64,000 nucleotides of DNA, taken from assembly GCF_002261345.1 (NCBI RefSeq), contig NZ_NEVT01000003.1, positions 310,001 to 374,000 of the forward strand, given 5' to 3'. Made by a program: the position numbers and the translations under genes. The notes under the pieces were generated by a model. The model ran no database searches, had not been told where the DNA came from, and saw nothing but the letters and a program-made list of their open reading frames with translations. This DNA is from Bordetella genomosp. 2. Its GTDB lineage: Bacteria; Pseudomonadota; Gammaproteobacteria; Burkholderiales; Burkholderiaceae_B. Positions 32,503 to 41,198 of this stretch are shown here, one piece after another; position 1 is the stretch's first letter, and each line of letters begins with the position of its first letter.

Positions 32503-33723
32503 TCAGCGCCGCGCGTCCCCCAGCCTGCGACGCAGGCCGGCGGCCGCGGCCACGGCCAGCAGCGCGGCCAAGCCGACGATCAGCGCGGCCGCGCGCCAGC
32601 CATAGGCGTCGATGGCGCGGCCCACCGCGACCGGCCCGACGATCTGGCCGAGGTTGTTGCCCTGCATGATCAGGCCGATGACCATCGGCGTCAGCGCGGC
32701 CGCCGGCGCCGCGAGCGGCGCGCTGGACAACAGGGTGGCGGGGATCAGGCCGCCCACCGCGGAGAACAGCATGCAGAGCAGGAAGGTCGGCGTCGCGGGC
32801 AGCACTGCCAGGAAGACCAGCAGGCCGGTCGCGCCCATCGCCAGGCTGGCTCCCGCCAGCAGCAGGGGCCGTGGCACGCCGCGCGACAGCAAGTAGCCGG
32901 CGGCCAGGTTGCCAAGAATGTTCACCGCCGAGGCCAGCGCGCTCAATGCGCCGGCCGCGCCGTGGGCGACGGCCATGCGCTCCATGAGCAGGACCGGCAG
33001 GAAGCTGAACAGCGCGAAGAACATCAGGCTGTACAGCCCGAAGGCGCCGGCCAGTATGGCGGGGCTGCCGGCGCGCCATACGCCGGCGGCGTCGCGCGGC
33101 AGGTCGCGCCACGCCACTGCGCGCCGCGCGCGCGCCGCCGGCACGCACATCATGACGCCGAGCGCGGCCAGCAGGGCCAGGCCCGCGCCGGCCCACCACA
33201 GCGCTTGCCAGCTGCTTGCCAGCGGTCCCAGCAGCATGGCCGCCGCCATGCCGGCGGGCATGAAGCAGCTCCACAGCGCGAAGGCCTGGTCGCGGTGACG
33301 GGCCGCGACTACGTCGGGACGTCCCAGTATGGCGGGCGCCGCCACGGTGACGAACAGAAAGCCCGCGCCTTCGAGGACGCGCGAGCCGAGCAGCACGGCG
33401 TAGGAACTGGTGGCGGCGCCCAGCGCCGCTCCGGCGGCGATGCCCAGCAGCCCGGCCGCCAGCACGCGCTTGTCGCCCGCGCTGCTGACCACCGCGCCGG
33501 CCGGAATGCCGCCGACCACGCCGAGAATGGCGAAGATGCCCGTCAGCCAGCCGATCGCGCCGAGGTTCAGGCCGAGGTCGGCCTGCAGCATGGGCACGGC
33601 GATGGCGGCCTTGCCGACCTGCACGGCGGCGACCACGCCGCTGGCCACCACCATTGCCACGGTGGCCCATTGTGTCGCGCCGGCCGGCGCGCGGAGTGGC
33701 GCATCTTGGGTGAGGGTGGACAT
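32503..33723 (-). CDS. Major facilitator superfamily transporter
   Basis: This 406-residue protein starts MSTLTQDAPLRAPAGATQW and has about 12 hydrophobic helices. The MFS loop 2-3 feature appears as GIPAGAVVSSAGDKRVLAAG. Both halves are rich in A, G and L as expected (FWAGAG-type helices; LMQGNNLGQIVGPVAVGRAIDAYGWR). It resembles CynX/YbfB-type or drug-efflux carriers; the substrate cannot be called. It is divergent from a LysR gene 97 bp away, which is its likely regulator. Confidence 0.88.
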   Translation of the reverse strand: MSTLTQDAPLRAPAGATQWATVAMVVASGVVAAVQVGKAAIAVPMLQADLGLNLGAIGWLTGIFAILGVVGGIPAGAVVSSAGDKRVLAAGLLGIAAGAALGAATSSYAVLLGSRVLEGAGFLFVTVAAPAILGRPDVVAARHRDQAFALWSCFMPAGMAAAMLLGPLASSWQALWWAGAGLALLAALGVMMCVPAARARRAVAWRDLPRDAAGVWRAGSPAILAGAFGLYSLMFFALFSFLPVLLMERMAVAHGAAGALSALASAVNILGNLAAGYLLSRGVPRPLLLAGASLAMGATGLLVFLAVLPATPTFLLCMLFSAVGGLIPATLLSSAPLAAPAAALTPMVIGLIMQGNNLGQIVGPVAVGRAIDAYGWRAAALIVGLAALLAVAAAAGLRRRLGDARR

Positions 33724-33820
33724 GGATGATCTCTTCAATGCAAAACAGGCAAATGCTAGCGAGCCAGGTCGAACAGCAGAAGTGACATAATTACGATAGT
33801 TTTGATCAGAAAAACAGATC

Positions 33821-34741
33821 ATGCTGGACGCCCTGACCCTGGACCAGATCCGCACTTTCGTGGCCGTGGCCGACTGCGGCAGTTTTCGCGCCGGCGCCGG
33901 CAAATTGCGGCGTGTGCAGTCGGGCGTCAGCGCCAGCATCGCCAACCTCGAGACCCAGCTCGGCATCCAGCTGTTCGACCGGTCCGGCCATCGTCCGGTA
34001 CTCACGCCCCAGGGCCAGGCGCTGCTGGCCAATGCGCGCGACATCCTGCTGCGCGTCGACGCCATGCGGGCCCGCGCGCGCGGTTTCGGCGACGGGGTGG
34101 AAGCGGAGCTGGCACTGGTGGTCGACACGCTGTTCCCCTTGCACCAGATCGGGCAGGCCATCGCCGCCCTGCGGCCGGCTTATCCGTGGGTGTCGGTGCG
34201 GCTCGCCATCGAGCCGCTGGGCGGCCCGCTGCAGGCCCTGCTGGACCAGCGCTGCACCCTGGCCGTCACGGTCGGCGAGAACTTCCGCGATCCGCGCATC
34301 GCGCTGGAGGCGCTGTCGTCCGTTGAGCAAGTGGCGGTGGTGGCGGCCGCGCATCCGCTGGCCGCCACCGACACGCGCGCGCTGGATGCCGCGGACCTGG
34401 CCGACCATGTGCAGATCGTGCTGGCCGACCCGACTCCGCTGTCCAGGGGGCGCGATTTCGGCGTCATGTCGCCGCAGACCTGCCGGGTCAGCACCCAGGA
34501 CGCCAAGCACGCGCTGATCCTGGCGGGAGCAGGGTGGGGGCGCCTGCCCTTGTGGCTGGTGCAGCGCGACCTGGACGAAGGCCGGCTGGCCCGGGTGCGC
34601 ACCAGGGCGCTGGGCCGCAATGGCGCGGTGGCCTCGGAAGTCTACCTGGCGCATCGCGTCGACGCGCCGCTGGGGCCGGCGGCGCGCCATCTGGCCGACG
34701 CGCTCAGGCGCTGCGCCCGCCAGGGCTTTCGGTCAGCGTGA
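33821..34741 (+). CDS. LysR-family transcriptional regulator
   Basis: This 306-residue protein begins MLDALTLDQIRTFVAVADCGSFRAG, with the HTH at about residues 20-47 (GAGKLRRVQSGVSASIANLETQLGIQLF). The effector domain follows (ELALVVDTLFPLHQIGQAI). It is divergent from the MFS transporter and ends 9 bp inside the convergent MEKHLA gene. It probably controls the transporter. Confidence 0.92.
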   Translation: MLDALTLDQIRTFVAVADCGSFRAGAGKLRRVQSGVSASIANLETQLGIQLFDRSGHRPVLTPQGQALLANARDILLRVDAMRARARGFGDGVEAELALVVDTLFPLHQIGQAIAALRPAYPWVSVRLAIEPLGGPLQALLDQRCTLAVTVGENFRDPRIALEALSSVEQVAVVAAAHPLAATDTRALDAADLADHVQIVLADPTPLSRGRDFGVMSPQTCRVSTQDAKHALILAGAGWGRLPLWLVQRDLDEGRLARVRTRALGRNGAVASEVYLAHRVDAPLGPAARHLADALRRCARQGFRSA

Positions 34742-35200
34742 GCAGCCGCCAGGCTCCACGGCGGGGATCATGGCCGCCTGGCCGTGCAGGGCGCCATCGG
34801 CATCGCGCAATTGCCAGACCGTGGCGCCGGCGATCCAGAAGTGGCGCTGGTGCTTGGTGATGCGTTCGCCGCGGTAGTCGTCCACATAGCCGTCGCGCCG
34901 CACCCGCTGCAGGAAGCGTTCGCGCTCGTCGCGCTGCGGCGCGGCGGCCGACAGGCGCGACGGCAGGGCGGTGAGCTCGTGCCAGTCGTATTCGAACAGC
35001 GCCTGTGCGCGTCGATTGCCATAAACGAATACCGGGTCGGCGGCGGTGTTGTGCGCCAGCAGCCCGAATGGGGCCTCTTCATACAGCCAGCGGGCGGCCG
35101 CGTGGGCGGGCAGGTCCGCCGGCAGCAGCGGCCGGCCGGTCAGGCGGCGGTAGCTGCCGGCCAGCAGTTCGGCGAAAGCGAGGTCGGTGCGCAGGTCCAT
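34733..35200 (-). CDS. MEKHLA-domain protein
   Basis: This 155-residue protein consists almost wholly of a MEKHLA domain, a PAS-like fold first described at the C terminus of plant HD-ZIP III proteins. Visible features are FAELLAGSYRRLTGRPLL, YEEAPFGLLAHNTAADPVFVYGNRRAQALFEYDWHELTALPSRLSA, and the end YRGERITKHQRHFWIAGATVW. Stand-alone bacterial members are common and have no known function; a small-ligand or redox sensor is plausible. It overlaps the convergent LysR gene by 9 bp. Confidence 0.88.
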   Translation of the reverse strand: MDLRTDLAFAELLAGSYRRLTGRPLLPADLPAHAAARWLYEEAPFGLLAHNTAADPVFVYGNRRAQALFEYDWHELTALPSRLSAAAPQRDERERFLQRVRRDGYVDDYRGERITKHQRHFWIAGATVWQLRDADGALHGQAAMIPAVEPGGCSR

Positions 35201-35241
35201 GCGGGCATTGTAATGAGGCGGCTTCGACCTGCCGCGCCCGG

Positions 35242-35424
35242 TCAGCGCGGCTTCACGTTTTGCGCGCGCGGCTTGTCGTGGGGCAGGGCGCTTGCTTCGT
35301 CGGCGAAGATCTCCCGCTTGAGCTTGCGCAGCAGCCGCGCGGCGTCCCGGTTCGAGTCGCCGATGGCTTCGGCCAGCTTGGCGAGGGTGTAGGCGATCTG
35401 CTCGCGGCGGTAGGGATCGATCAT
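35242..35424 (-). CDS. Small hypothetical protein
   Basis: This 60-residue, charged, predicted-soluble protein reads MIDPYRREQIAYTLAKLAEA at the start and ends PHDKPRAQNVKPR. A helix-rich middle (NRDAARLLRKLKREIFADEA) is likely. It starts on an ATG, lies 41 bp before the MEKHLA gene on the same strand, and no competing frame is better. It may share that gene's transcript. No family is recognised, so this is a moderate-confidence call. Confidence 0.5.
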   Translation of the reverse strand: MIDPYRREQIAYTLAKLAEAIGDSNRDAARLLRKLKREIFADEASALPHDKPRAQNVKPR

Positions 35425-35702
35425 GATGGAGCGCCCGGATGGGGCAGGGTCTTCGAGGGGGGGCGAACATGCGCAATGCGGCGACCGTCAATGTTTCACC
35501 AAACAGCCGGCGCCCATGCGTGCGAATAAGCCAGGGAAAATGGCCTTGAACGCGGCTTTGGCCTGCCGCCCAGTAAGCCGGCCCGGCCGGCATGGCGTCA
35601 AGCAACAAAATTGTCTAGTATCAAGGGCAGTTGCAATATTTGAATAACCAGGCAACGGCCCCGCATGCGCTCCCGCGCCGGACGGCCGAGGAGACATCGT
35701 TC

Positions 35703-36662
35703 ATGCAACGCATCATGAAAGTACTGGCTGTTTCCATTGTGACCGCCATCACCATGCCGCTGGCCGCGCTGGCGGCGCCGGCCAAAGTGATGGCGCCGGG
35801 CGGCCCGGGCGGCGGCTATGATGCCGCGGCGCGGGTCCCGCTGCAGGTCATGCAGGAGGCCGGCATTTTCACCGACGGCTTTCAGGTCACCAACAAGGGC
35901 GGGGCCGGCGGCACCATCGGCCTGGCCGAGTTCATCAACACCAGCAAGAACGACGACAACGCCATCATGTCGATGGGCGCGATCCTGGTGGGCGGCATCA
36001 TCCTCAACAAGTCGCCCGTATCGCTGGACGGCACCACGCCGCTGGTGCGCCTGACCGACGACGCCGACGTGCTGGCCGTGCCGGTCGATTCCCCCCTCAA
36101 GACGGTCGACGATGTGATCGCCGCGCTGCGCAAGAACCCCGGCGCGCTGGCCATCGGCGGCGGCTCGGTGGGCGGCGTGGATCACGTGGCGGCGGGCCTG
36201 ATCGCCAAGGCCGCCGGCGTTGCGCCCGGCAAGCTGAACTACATCCCCTATCCGAGCGGTGCCGAACTGGTGCCGCTGCTGGTCAGCGGCCAGCTCAAGC
36301 TGGCGCTGTCGGGCCTGTCGGAATTCAAGCCCTATGCGGACCAGAAGCGCCTGCGCATCATCGCGGTCACGTCCGAACAGCGCCTTCCCGGCGTCGACGC
36401 CCCCACGTTGAAGGAATCGGGCGTGGACGTGGTCATCGGCAACTGGCGCGGCATCATCGGCGCGCCGGGCATGAGCGACAAGGGCCGCGCCATGTGGCTG
36501 GAGCGCTTCGAGAAAATGCACGCCTCGCCGCAATGGAAGAAGACGCTGGCCGATCACGGCTGGGCCGATGCCTACCTGGCCGGCGACGAGTTCGCCAAGT
36601 TCCTGGAAGCGGAGAAGGTCCGCCAGGAGCAAGTGCTGAAGGACCTGGGCCTGATCAAGTAA
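35703..36662 (+). CDS. tctC: TctC-type tricarboxylate receptor
   Basis: This 319-residue protein starts MQRIMKVLAVSIVTAITMPL, with a signal peptide ending near AALA before APAK. The fold is TctC-like: KVMAPGGPGGGYDAAARVPLQVM, VTNKGGAGGTIGLAEFINTSK and IGGGSVGGVDHVAAGLIAKAA. It starts the one complete tctCBA operon in this window, so it is the binding component of a sodium-driven tripartite tricarboxylate transporter. The ligand is probably citrate-like. There is no TctDE two-component pair nearby. Confidence 0.92.
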   Translation: MQRIMKVLAVSIVTAITMPLAALAAPAKVMAPGGPGGGYDAAARVPLQVMQEAGIFTDGFQVTNKGGAGGTIGLAEFINTSKNDDNAIMSMGAILVGGIILNKSPVSLDGTTPLVRLTDDADVLAVPVDSPLKTVDDVIAALRKNPGALAIGGGSVGGVDHVAAGLIAKAAGVAPGKLNYIPYPSGAELVPLLVSGQLKLALSGLSEFKPYADQKRLRIIAVTSEQRLPGVDAPTLKESGVDVVIGNWRGIIGAPGMSDKGRAMWLERFEKMHASPQWKKTLADHGWADAYLAGDEFAKFLEAEKVRQEQVLKDLGLIK

Positions 36663-36686
36663 CACGCCGGGCCACGGGAGGCCGCG

Positions 36687-37175
36687 ATGTCAGCAACGCC
36701 GCAACGCCGCCGGCCATGGTGGCTCGGGCTGGCCGTGATCGCCATCGGGGCGGTCTGGGTGCAGCAGGGATACGGGTTGCCCAAGATGGGCGGCTACGCC
36801 GGGGTCGGCCCGGGCGATTTCGTCATGATCGTCGGCCTGGCGCTGATCGCGCTGGGCCTGGCCCTGCTGGCGCAGATCGCGCGCGGCGCCTCGTTCGAGC
36901 CGCAGGAAGCCGAGAGCGCCGAGGCGGGCGCGCCGCCGTCGCGCAAGGCGCTGGCCTGCGCCGCCGCCGGCGCCGCCATTCCGTTGCTGACCATGCGGCC
37001 GCTGGGCTTCCCGCTGACCGCCATGCTGGCGTTCGTCCTGGTCACGCATGCCTTCGGCTCGCGCCGTCTGCTGCTGGACTGCGTCATCGGGCTGGCGCTG
37101 GGGCTGCTCTGCTGGTTCGGCTTTTCCAGGCTGGGCGTGACCCTGGGCGGCGCGCTGCCGCTGGCGGGGTGGTGA
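36687..37175 (+). CDS. tctB: Tripartite tricarboxylate transporter small membrane subunit
   Basis: This 162-residue protein is the small membrane part (TctB) of the transporter. It starts after a GGGAGGCCGCG site. Four hydrophobic stretches are visible, with [23 protein letters not shown] near the N terminus, a TctB-like pattern. A charged loop ([13 protein letters not shown]) separates the halves. It lies 24 bp after tctC and is followed at once by tctA. Confidence 0.9.
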   Translation: MSATPQRRRPWWLGLAVIAIGAVWVQQGYGLPKMGGYAGVGPGDFVMIVGLALIALGLALLAQIARGASFEPQEAESAEAGAPPSRKALACAAAGAAIPLLTMRPLGFPLTAMLAFVLVTHAFGSRRLLLDCVIGLALGLLCWFGFSRLGVTLGGALPLAGW

Positions 37176-37176
37176 C

Positions 37177-38664
37177 ATGGACGCTTTCGATTCCCTGATG
37201 GCCGGCTTCGGCGTGGCCTTGCAGCCGGCCCACCTGATGTGGGCGTTTTTCGGGTCGCTGCTGGGCACGGCGGTCGGCGTGCTGCCTGGCATCGGCCCGG
37301 CGCTGACCATCGCGCTGCTGCTGCCGGTGACGGTGAAAGTGGCGCCCACGGCCGCCTTCATCATGTTCGCCGGCGTGCTGTATGGCGCCATGTATGGCGG
37401 CTCGACCACCTCCATCCTGCTCAACACGCCGGGCGAGAGCGGCTCGATGATGACCGCGCTCGAAGGCAACAAGATGGCCCGCGCGGGGCGCGGCGCCGCG
37501 GCGCTGGCGACCGCCGCGATCGGCTCGTTCGTGGCCGGCACGCTGGCCACGCTGGCGCTGACGTTCCTGGCGCCGGCGATTGCCGAGCTGGCCTTCGTGT
37601 TCGGCCCGGCCGACTATTTCGCCCTGATGCTGCTGGCCTTCACGTCGGTGTCGGTGGTGCTGGGCGCCTCGCGCGTGCGCGGCTTTATTGCCCTGTTCCT
37701 GGGGTTGGCCATGGGCGTGGTCGGCATCGACGGCCCGACCGGGCAGGCGCGGCTGGCGTTCGGCTCGCCCGACCTGCTCGACGGCATCGACGTCACGGTG
37801 GTGCTGGTGTCGCTGTTCGCGGTCGGCGAGATTCTCTACGTGGCCAGCCGCTATCGCAACGCGCCGCCGGCGGTCAACCCGCTGGCCGGCGGCCGCTGGA
37901 TGACGCGGCAGGACTGGCAGCGGTCCTGGAAGCCGTGGCTGCGCGGCACGGTCATCGGTTTTCCCATCGGCGCCCTGCCGGCTGGCGGCACCGAAGTGCC
38001 TACCTTCCTGTCCTACACGCTGGAGCGGCGCCTCAGCCGCCACAAGGACGAATTCGGGCGCGGCGCCATCGAGGGCGTGGCCGGGCCGGAGGCCGCCAAT
38101 AACTCGGCCGCGGCGGGCATCCTGGTGCCGCTGTTGACGCTGGGCCTGCCGACTTCCGCCACGGCCGCGGTGCTGCTGGCCGCTTTCCAGAGCTACGGCC
38201 TGCAGCCGGGGCCGTTCCTGTTCGTCAACAGCGCCGACCTGGTGTGGGGGCTGATCGCCTCCCTGTATGTCGGCAACCTGATGCTGCTGGTGCTGAACCT
38301 GCCGCTGGTCGGCCTGTGGGTGCGCCTGCTGCTGATCCCGCGCCCCTACCTGTACGCCGGCATCCTGGTGTTCGCGCTGGTCGGCATCTGGGGCGTGGGG
38401 ACGTCCTGGATGGACCTGCTGCTGATGTTCGTCATCGGCCTGCTGGGCTATGTGATGCGCGTGTACGACTTCCCGATCGCGCCGGTGCTGATCGGGCTGA
38501 TTCTCGGGCCGCTGGCGGAAACGCAGCTGCGCCGCGCCCTGTCCATCGGCGAAGGCAACCCGCTGGTGCTGGTGTCGTCGCCGCTGTCGATCACCTTCTT
38601 CGTGCTGGCGCTGGCGGTGCTGTTCCTGCCGGGCCTGTTGCGCAAGCTGCGGGCCGGCGCGTAG
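37177..38664 (+). CDS. tctA: Tripartite tricarboxylate transporter large membrane subunit
   Basis: This 495-residue polytopic protein is the TctA permease. Hallmarks are [46 protein letters not shown], a second PVG-like half (GLGPxSAT-type: [21 protein letters not shown]), and [17 protein letters not shown]. It would couple substrate import to cation entry with TctB and TctC. It starts 1 bp after tctB and its end is convergent with the XRE-cupin gene. Confidence 0.93.
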   Translation: MDAFDSLMAGFGVALQPAHLMWAFFGSLLGTAVGVLPGIGPALTIALLLPVTVKVAPTAAFIMFAGVLYGAMYGGSTTSILLNTPGESGSMMTALEGNKMARAGRGAAALATAAIGSFVAGTLATLALTFLAPAIAELAFVFGPADYFALMLLAFTSVSVVLGASRVRGFIALFLGLAMGVVGIDGPTGQARLAFGSPDLLDGIDVTVVLVSLFAVGEILYVASRYRNAPPAVNPLAGGRWMTRQDWQRSWKPWLRGTVIGFPIGALPAGGTEVPTFLSYTLERRLSRHKDEFGRGAIEGVAGPEAANNSAAAGILVPLLTLGLPTSATAAVLLAAFQSYGLQPGPFLFVNSADLVWGLIASLYVGNLMLLVLNLPLVGLWVRLLLIPRPYLYAGILVFALVGIWGVGTSWMDLLLMFVIGLLGYVMRVYDFPIAPVLIGLILGPLAETQLRRALSIGEGNPLVLVSSPLSITFFVLALAVLFLPGLLRKLRAGA

Positions 38665-38673
38665 CGGCGCGGC

Positions 38674-39276
38674 TCAGCCGCGCTTGGAGTGCGCCGGCGT
38701 CACCACCATCAGCATGCGGGCCGGCGTCTTGCCGATGTTGCGGCCCATGTGCGGCTTGCTGCAATTGAAGTGCACGCAGTCGCCGGCCTTCATGGTGAAG
38801 GTGTGGTCGGCGATCTGGAATTCGATCGCGCCTTCCAGCAAGTACAGGACTTCCTCGCCTTCGTGCGTCAACAGCTTGGGCTTCATTTTCCCGTCGGGGG
38901 GAAAGCTCAGCTCGAAGGCGCTCATCTGCTGGTCCGGCAGGTCGCCGCTGGACAGCCGATAGGTGTAGCCGTGGGCCGTCAGCGCGGGCGTCTCGGCGCG
39001 CTCGTCGGCGCGGTATAGCACGTAGTCGGGGCTGGCCGCTTCCGGTTCTTCGAAGAACTCGCGCAGCGGAATATCCAGATGCGTGGCGATGGCGATCAGG
39101 TTCGAGATGGAGGCGCTGGCCTCGCCGCGTTCCAGCCGCGACAGGAAACCGGCCGACAGCCCGGTCTGCTCGCTCAACCCCTCAAGCGTGATGCGATGCG
39201 CCTGGCGGGCATGGCGGATGCGCGCGCCCAGCTGGCGCGCCACCCATTCGATGCGCTCGGTGACTTTCTGGTTCAT
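38674..39276 (-). CDS. XRE-family regulator with cupin domain
   Basis: This 200-residue protein joins an N-terminal Cro/XRE HTH (residues about 18-72: LGARIRHARQAHRITLEGLS, then SGLSAGFLSRLERGEASASISNL-like helices) to a C-terminal cupin (residues about 105-185: SFPPDGKMKPKLLTHEGEEVLYLLEGAIEF, with FNCSKPHMGRN). Such regulators sense a small metabolite in the cupin and control catabolic or polyamine genes. It is divergent from an ABC-type receptor gene. A striking 40-bp perfect inverted repeat lies between them and is its most likely operator. Confidence 0.92.
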   Translation of the reverse strand: MNQKVTERIEWVARQLGARIRHARQAHRITLEGLSEQTGLSAGFLSRLERGEASASISNLIAIATHLDIPLREFFEEPEAASPDYVLYRADERAETPALTAHGYTYRLSSGDLPDQQMSAFELSFPPDGKMKPKLLTHEGEEVLYLLEGAIEFQIADHTFTMKAGDCVHFNCSKPHMGRNIGKTPARMLMVVTPAHSKRG

Positions 39277-39365
39277 GGGTCCTGGACATTCATGGGCCGG
39301 CCGACGAAAACCGGCCGCCCATTGTAGTGGCGGGACGCCGTCGGCCGGGCATGCGCGCACCGCCA

Positions 39366-39393
39366 TTGCGCGCCGGCGCAAACTGGCTATAAT
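39366..39393 (+). promoter_or_regulatory. Promoter of the ABC-receptor/cupin/ADH unit
   Basis: TTGCGC (39366-39371) is followed by a 16-bp spacer and a perfect TATAAT (39388-39393). The large inverted repeat begins inside the -10 box, so a protein bound there would block transcription. Confidence 0.55.
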
Positions 39394-39431
39394 TTGCTTT
39401 GTATGCAAAAAAATTTGCATACAAAGCAAAT
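39392..39431. promoter_or_regulatory. 40-bp inverted repeat with perfect 18-bp arms
   Basis: ATTTGCTTTGTATGCAAA (39392-39409) and its exact reverse complement TTTGCATACAAAGCAAAT (39414-39431) are separated by AAAA. It lies between the divergent XRE-cupin and ABC-receptor genes and starts within the -10 box. The shorter 12-mers TTTGTATGCAAA/TTTGCATACAAA inside suggest two overlapping XRE-type half operators. In RNA the arms would also fold into a very stable hairpin in the leader. Confidence 0.7.
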
Positions 39432-39474
39432 ATGACGCCGTCCGACCCAGGCCGGCGCGGGAGAGAGACAAATC

Positions 39475-40734
39475 ATGAACACCCAACAAAGCAGCCGGCC
39501 GCCAGCGCGGCGAGCGCGCCAATGCCGGCTTCGCGCCGCCCTGCGGGCGGTGCTGCTGGCGCCCGCGGCCGTCATGATGTCCGCCGCCACAGCTTCGGGC
39601 ATTTCCGGCGACGTCGTCAAGATCGGCATTCTCAACGACCAGTCCGGCACGTATGCCGACCTGGCCGGGCCCGGCTCGGTGGAGGCGGCCAGGATGGCAA
39701 TCGAGGAGATGGGCGGCACGGCGGCCGGCAAGAAAATCGAGCTGATCGCCGGCAATCACCAGAACAAGGCCGATGTAGGCGCCGGCATCGCGCGCACCTG
39801 GTTCGACCGCGAGGGGGTGGACGCCATCGCGGATTTCTCCAATTCCGCCGTCGGCTTCGCGGTGCAGGCGCTGGCCGGCGAGCGCGGCAAGGTCACCCTG
39901 ATCGCGGCCGCCTCGCCGGATTTCACCGGCAAGGCCTGCACCGCGACTTCGGCCCAGTGGGTCTACACCAGCTACACCAACGGCCACGGGCTGGCCCAGG
40001 TGCTGACCGCCCAGGGCTACAAGAGCTGGTTCCTGCTGACGGTCGACTACGCCTTCGGCCATGCCTTCGCCGCCGACATCCGCCGCGCCGTCGAGGCCGG
40101 CGGCGGCAAAGTGGCCGGCGAGGTGCGCCATCCGCTGAATACGGCCGACATGAGCTCCTTCCTGTTGCAGGCGCAGGCTTCCGGGGCGTCGATCATCGCG
40201 CTGGCCAATGCCGGCAGCGACATGACTACCGCCATCAAGCAGGCCGCCGAGTTCGGCATCACGCCGAAGCAGGCGCTGGCCGCGCCGGCGGTGTTCCTGA
40301 CCGATATCCATGGCATGGGCCTGAAGGCGGCGCAGGGCCTGCAGTTCGTGACCGCCTTCTACTGGAACCGCACGCCCGAGACGCGCGCCTGGTCGATGAA
40401 ATTCTTCGAGCGGCACGGCGCCATGCCGACCATGACGCAGGCCGGCGTGTACTCGGCGGTGCTGCATTACCTGCGCGCCGTGGATGCGGCCGGCACCGAT
40501 GACGGCAAGGCCGTCATGGCCAAGATGCGCGAGCTGCCGGTGCGCGACGTCTTTGCCGGGGAAGGGCGGCTGCGCGCCGACGGGCAGATGGTGCACGACA
40601 TGTACCTGGTGCGCGCCAAGGCGCCGCAGGACTCGAAAGAGCCGTGGGATTACTACGAGATCCTCGAGACCATCCCCGGCGACAAGATATTCAAGCCCTT
40701 GTCGGCCAGCGAGTGCCCGCTCGTCCGGCAGTGA
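39475..40734 (+). CDS. ABC-type periplasmic receptor, Leu/Ile/Val-binding-like
   Basis: This 419-residue protein has a signal peptide running to about residue 42 (LRAALRAVLLAPAAVMMSAATASG). The mature part is a type I periplasmic binding fold: VVKIGILNDQSGTYADLAGPGSVEAARMAIEEMGG and ANAGSDMTTAIKQAAEFGI. It belongs to the branched-chain amino acid/amide/urea receptor group. No permease or ATPase genes are adjacent, so it is an orphan receptor. It starts a unit with a cupin and an iron alcohol dehydrogenase, under the XRE-cupin operator region. Ligand unknown. Confidence 0.9.
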   Translation: MNTQQSSRPPARRARQCRLRAALRAVLLAPAAVMMSAATASGISGDVVKIGILNDQSGTYADLAGPGSVEAARMAIEEMGGTAAGKKIELIAGNHQNKADVGAGIARTWFDREGVDAIADFSNSAVGFAVQALAGERGKVTLIAAASPDFTGKACTATSAQWVYTSYTNGHGLAQVLTAQGYKSWFLLTVDYAFGHAFAADIRRAVEAGGGKVAGEVRHPLNTADMSSFLLQAQASGASIIALANAGSDMTTAIKQAAEFGITPKQALAAPAVFLTDIHGMGLKAAQGLQFVTAFYWNRTPETRAWSMKFFERHGAMPTMTQAGVYSAVLHYLRAVDAAGTDDGKAVMAKMRELPVRDVFAGEGRLRADGQMVHDMYLVRAKAPQDSKEPWDYYEILETIPGDKIFKPLSASECPLVRQ

Positions 40735-40756
40735 TACACGACCCAAGGAGACCGCC

Positions 40757-41194
40757 ATGAATGCCCCGCAACACGCTACGCAAGATCCGCCGCCCCGCAT
40801 CCGCCATGTCGACGAGATGGACTGGGAGACGATCCGCTGGCCGGGCGAGACCGGCAAGATGCTGTTCCATCCCACGCCCGAAGAGCCGACCTTGCCGAAC
40901 GCCGGCCTGCTGCGGCTGGAACCCGGCGCCTATCACCCCTGGCATCGCCACGACTTCGCCCAGGTCTGGTACATCCTGGAAGGCGAGTTCACCATCGGCG
41001 GCCGCCGCTGCGGCCCCGGCACCATGCTGTGCCATGGCGATCCCCATTGCGAGGAGGAACTCAAGACCGAAACCGGCGGCCTGATGGTGATCGTGCAGTA
41101 TCCCGGCCCGACCACCGGCGGCCGGCCCATCTACGACAAGCGCTTCAACATGTACCAGCGCATCGAGGTGGCGCGCGAACGGACCGACGTGTGA
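40757..41194 (+). CDS. Cupin-domain protein
   Basis: This 145-residue single-domain cupin shows the metal motif HPWHRHDFAQVWYILEGEF (His-X-His with a downstream Glu) and a second motif region TMLCHGDPHCEEELKTE. It has an AAGGAG ribosome site and is 22 bp after the receptor gene. Such proteins can be isomerases, dioxygenases or sugar-binding enzymes. It may handle a compound delivered by the receptor. Reaction unknown. Confidence 0.88.
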   Translation: MNAPQHATQDPPPRIRHVDEMDWETIRWPGETGKMLFHPTPEEPTLPNAGLLRLEPGAYHPWHRHDFAQVWYILEGEFTIGGRRCGPGTMLCHGDPHCEEELKTETGGLMVIVQYPGPTTGGRPIYDKRFNMYQRIEVARERTDV

Positions 41195-41198
41195 CGCC

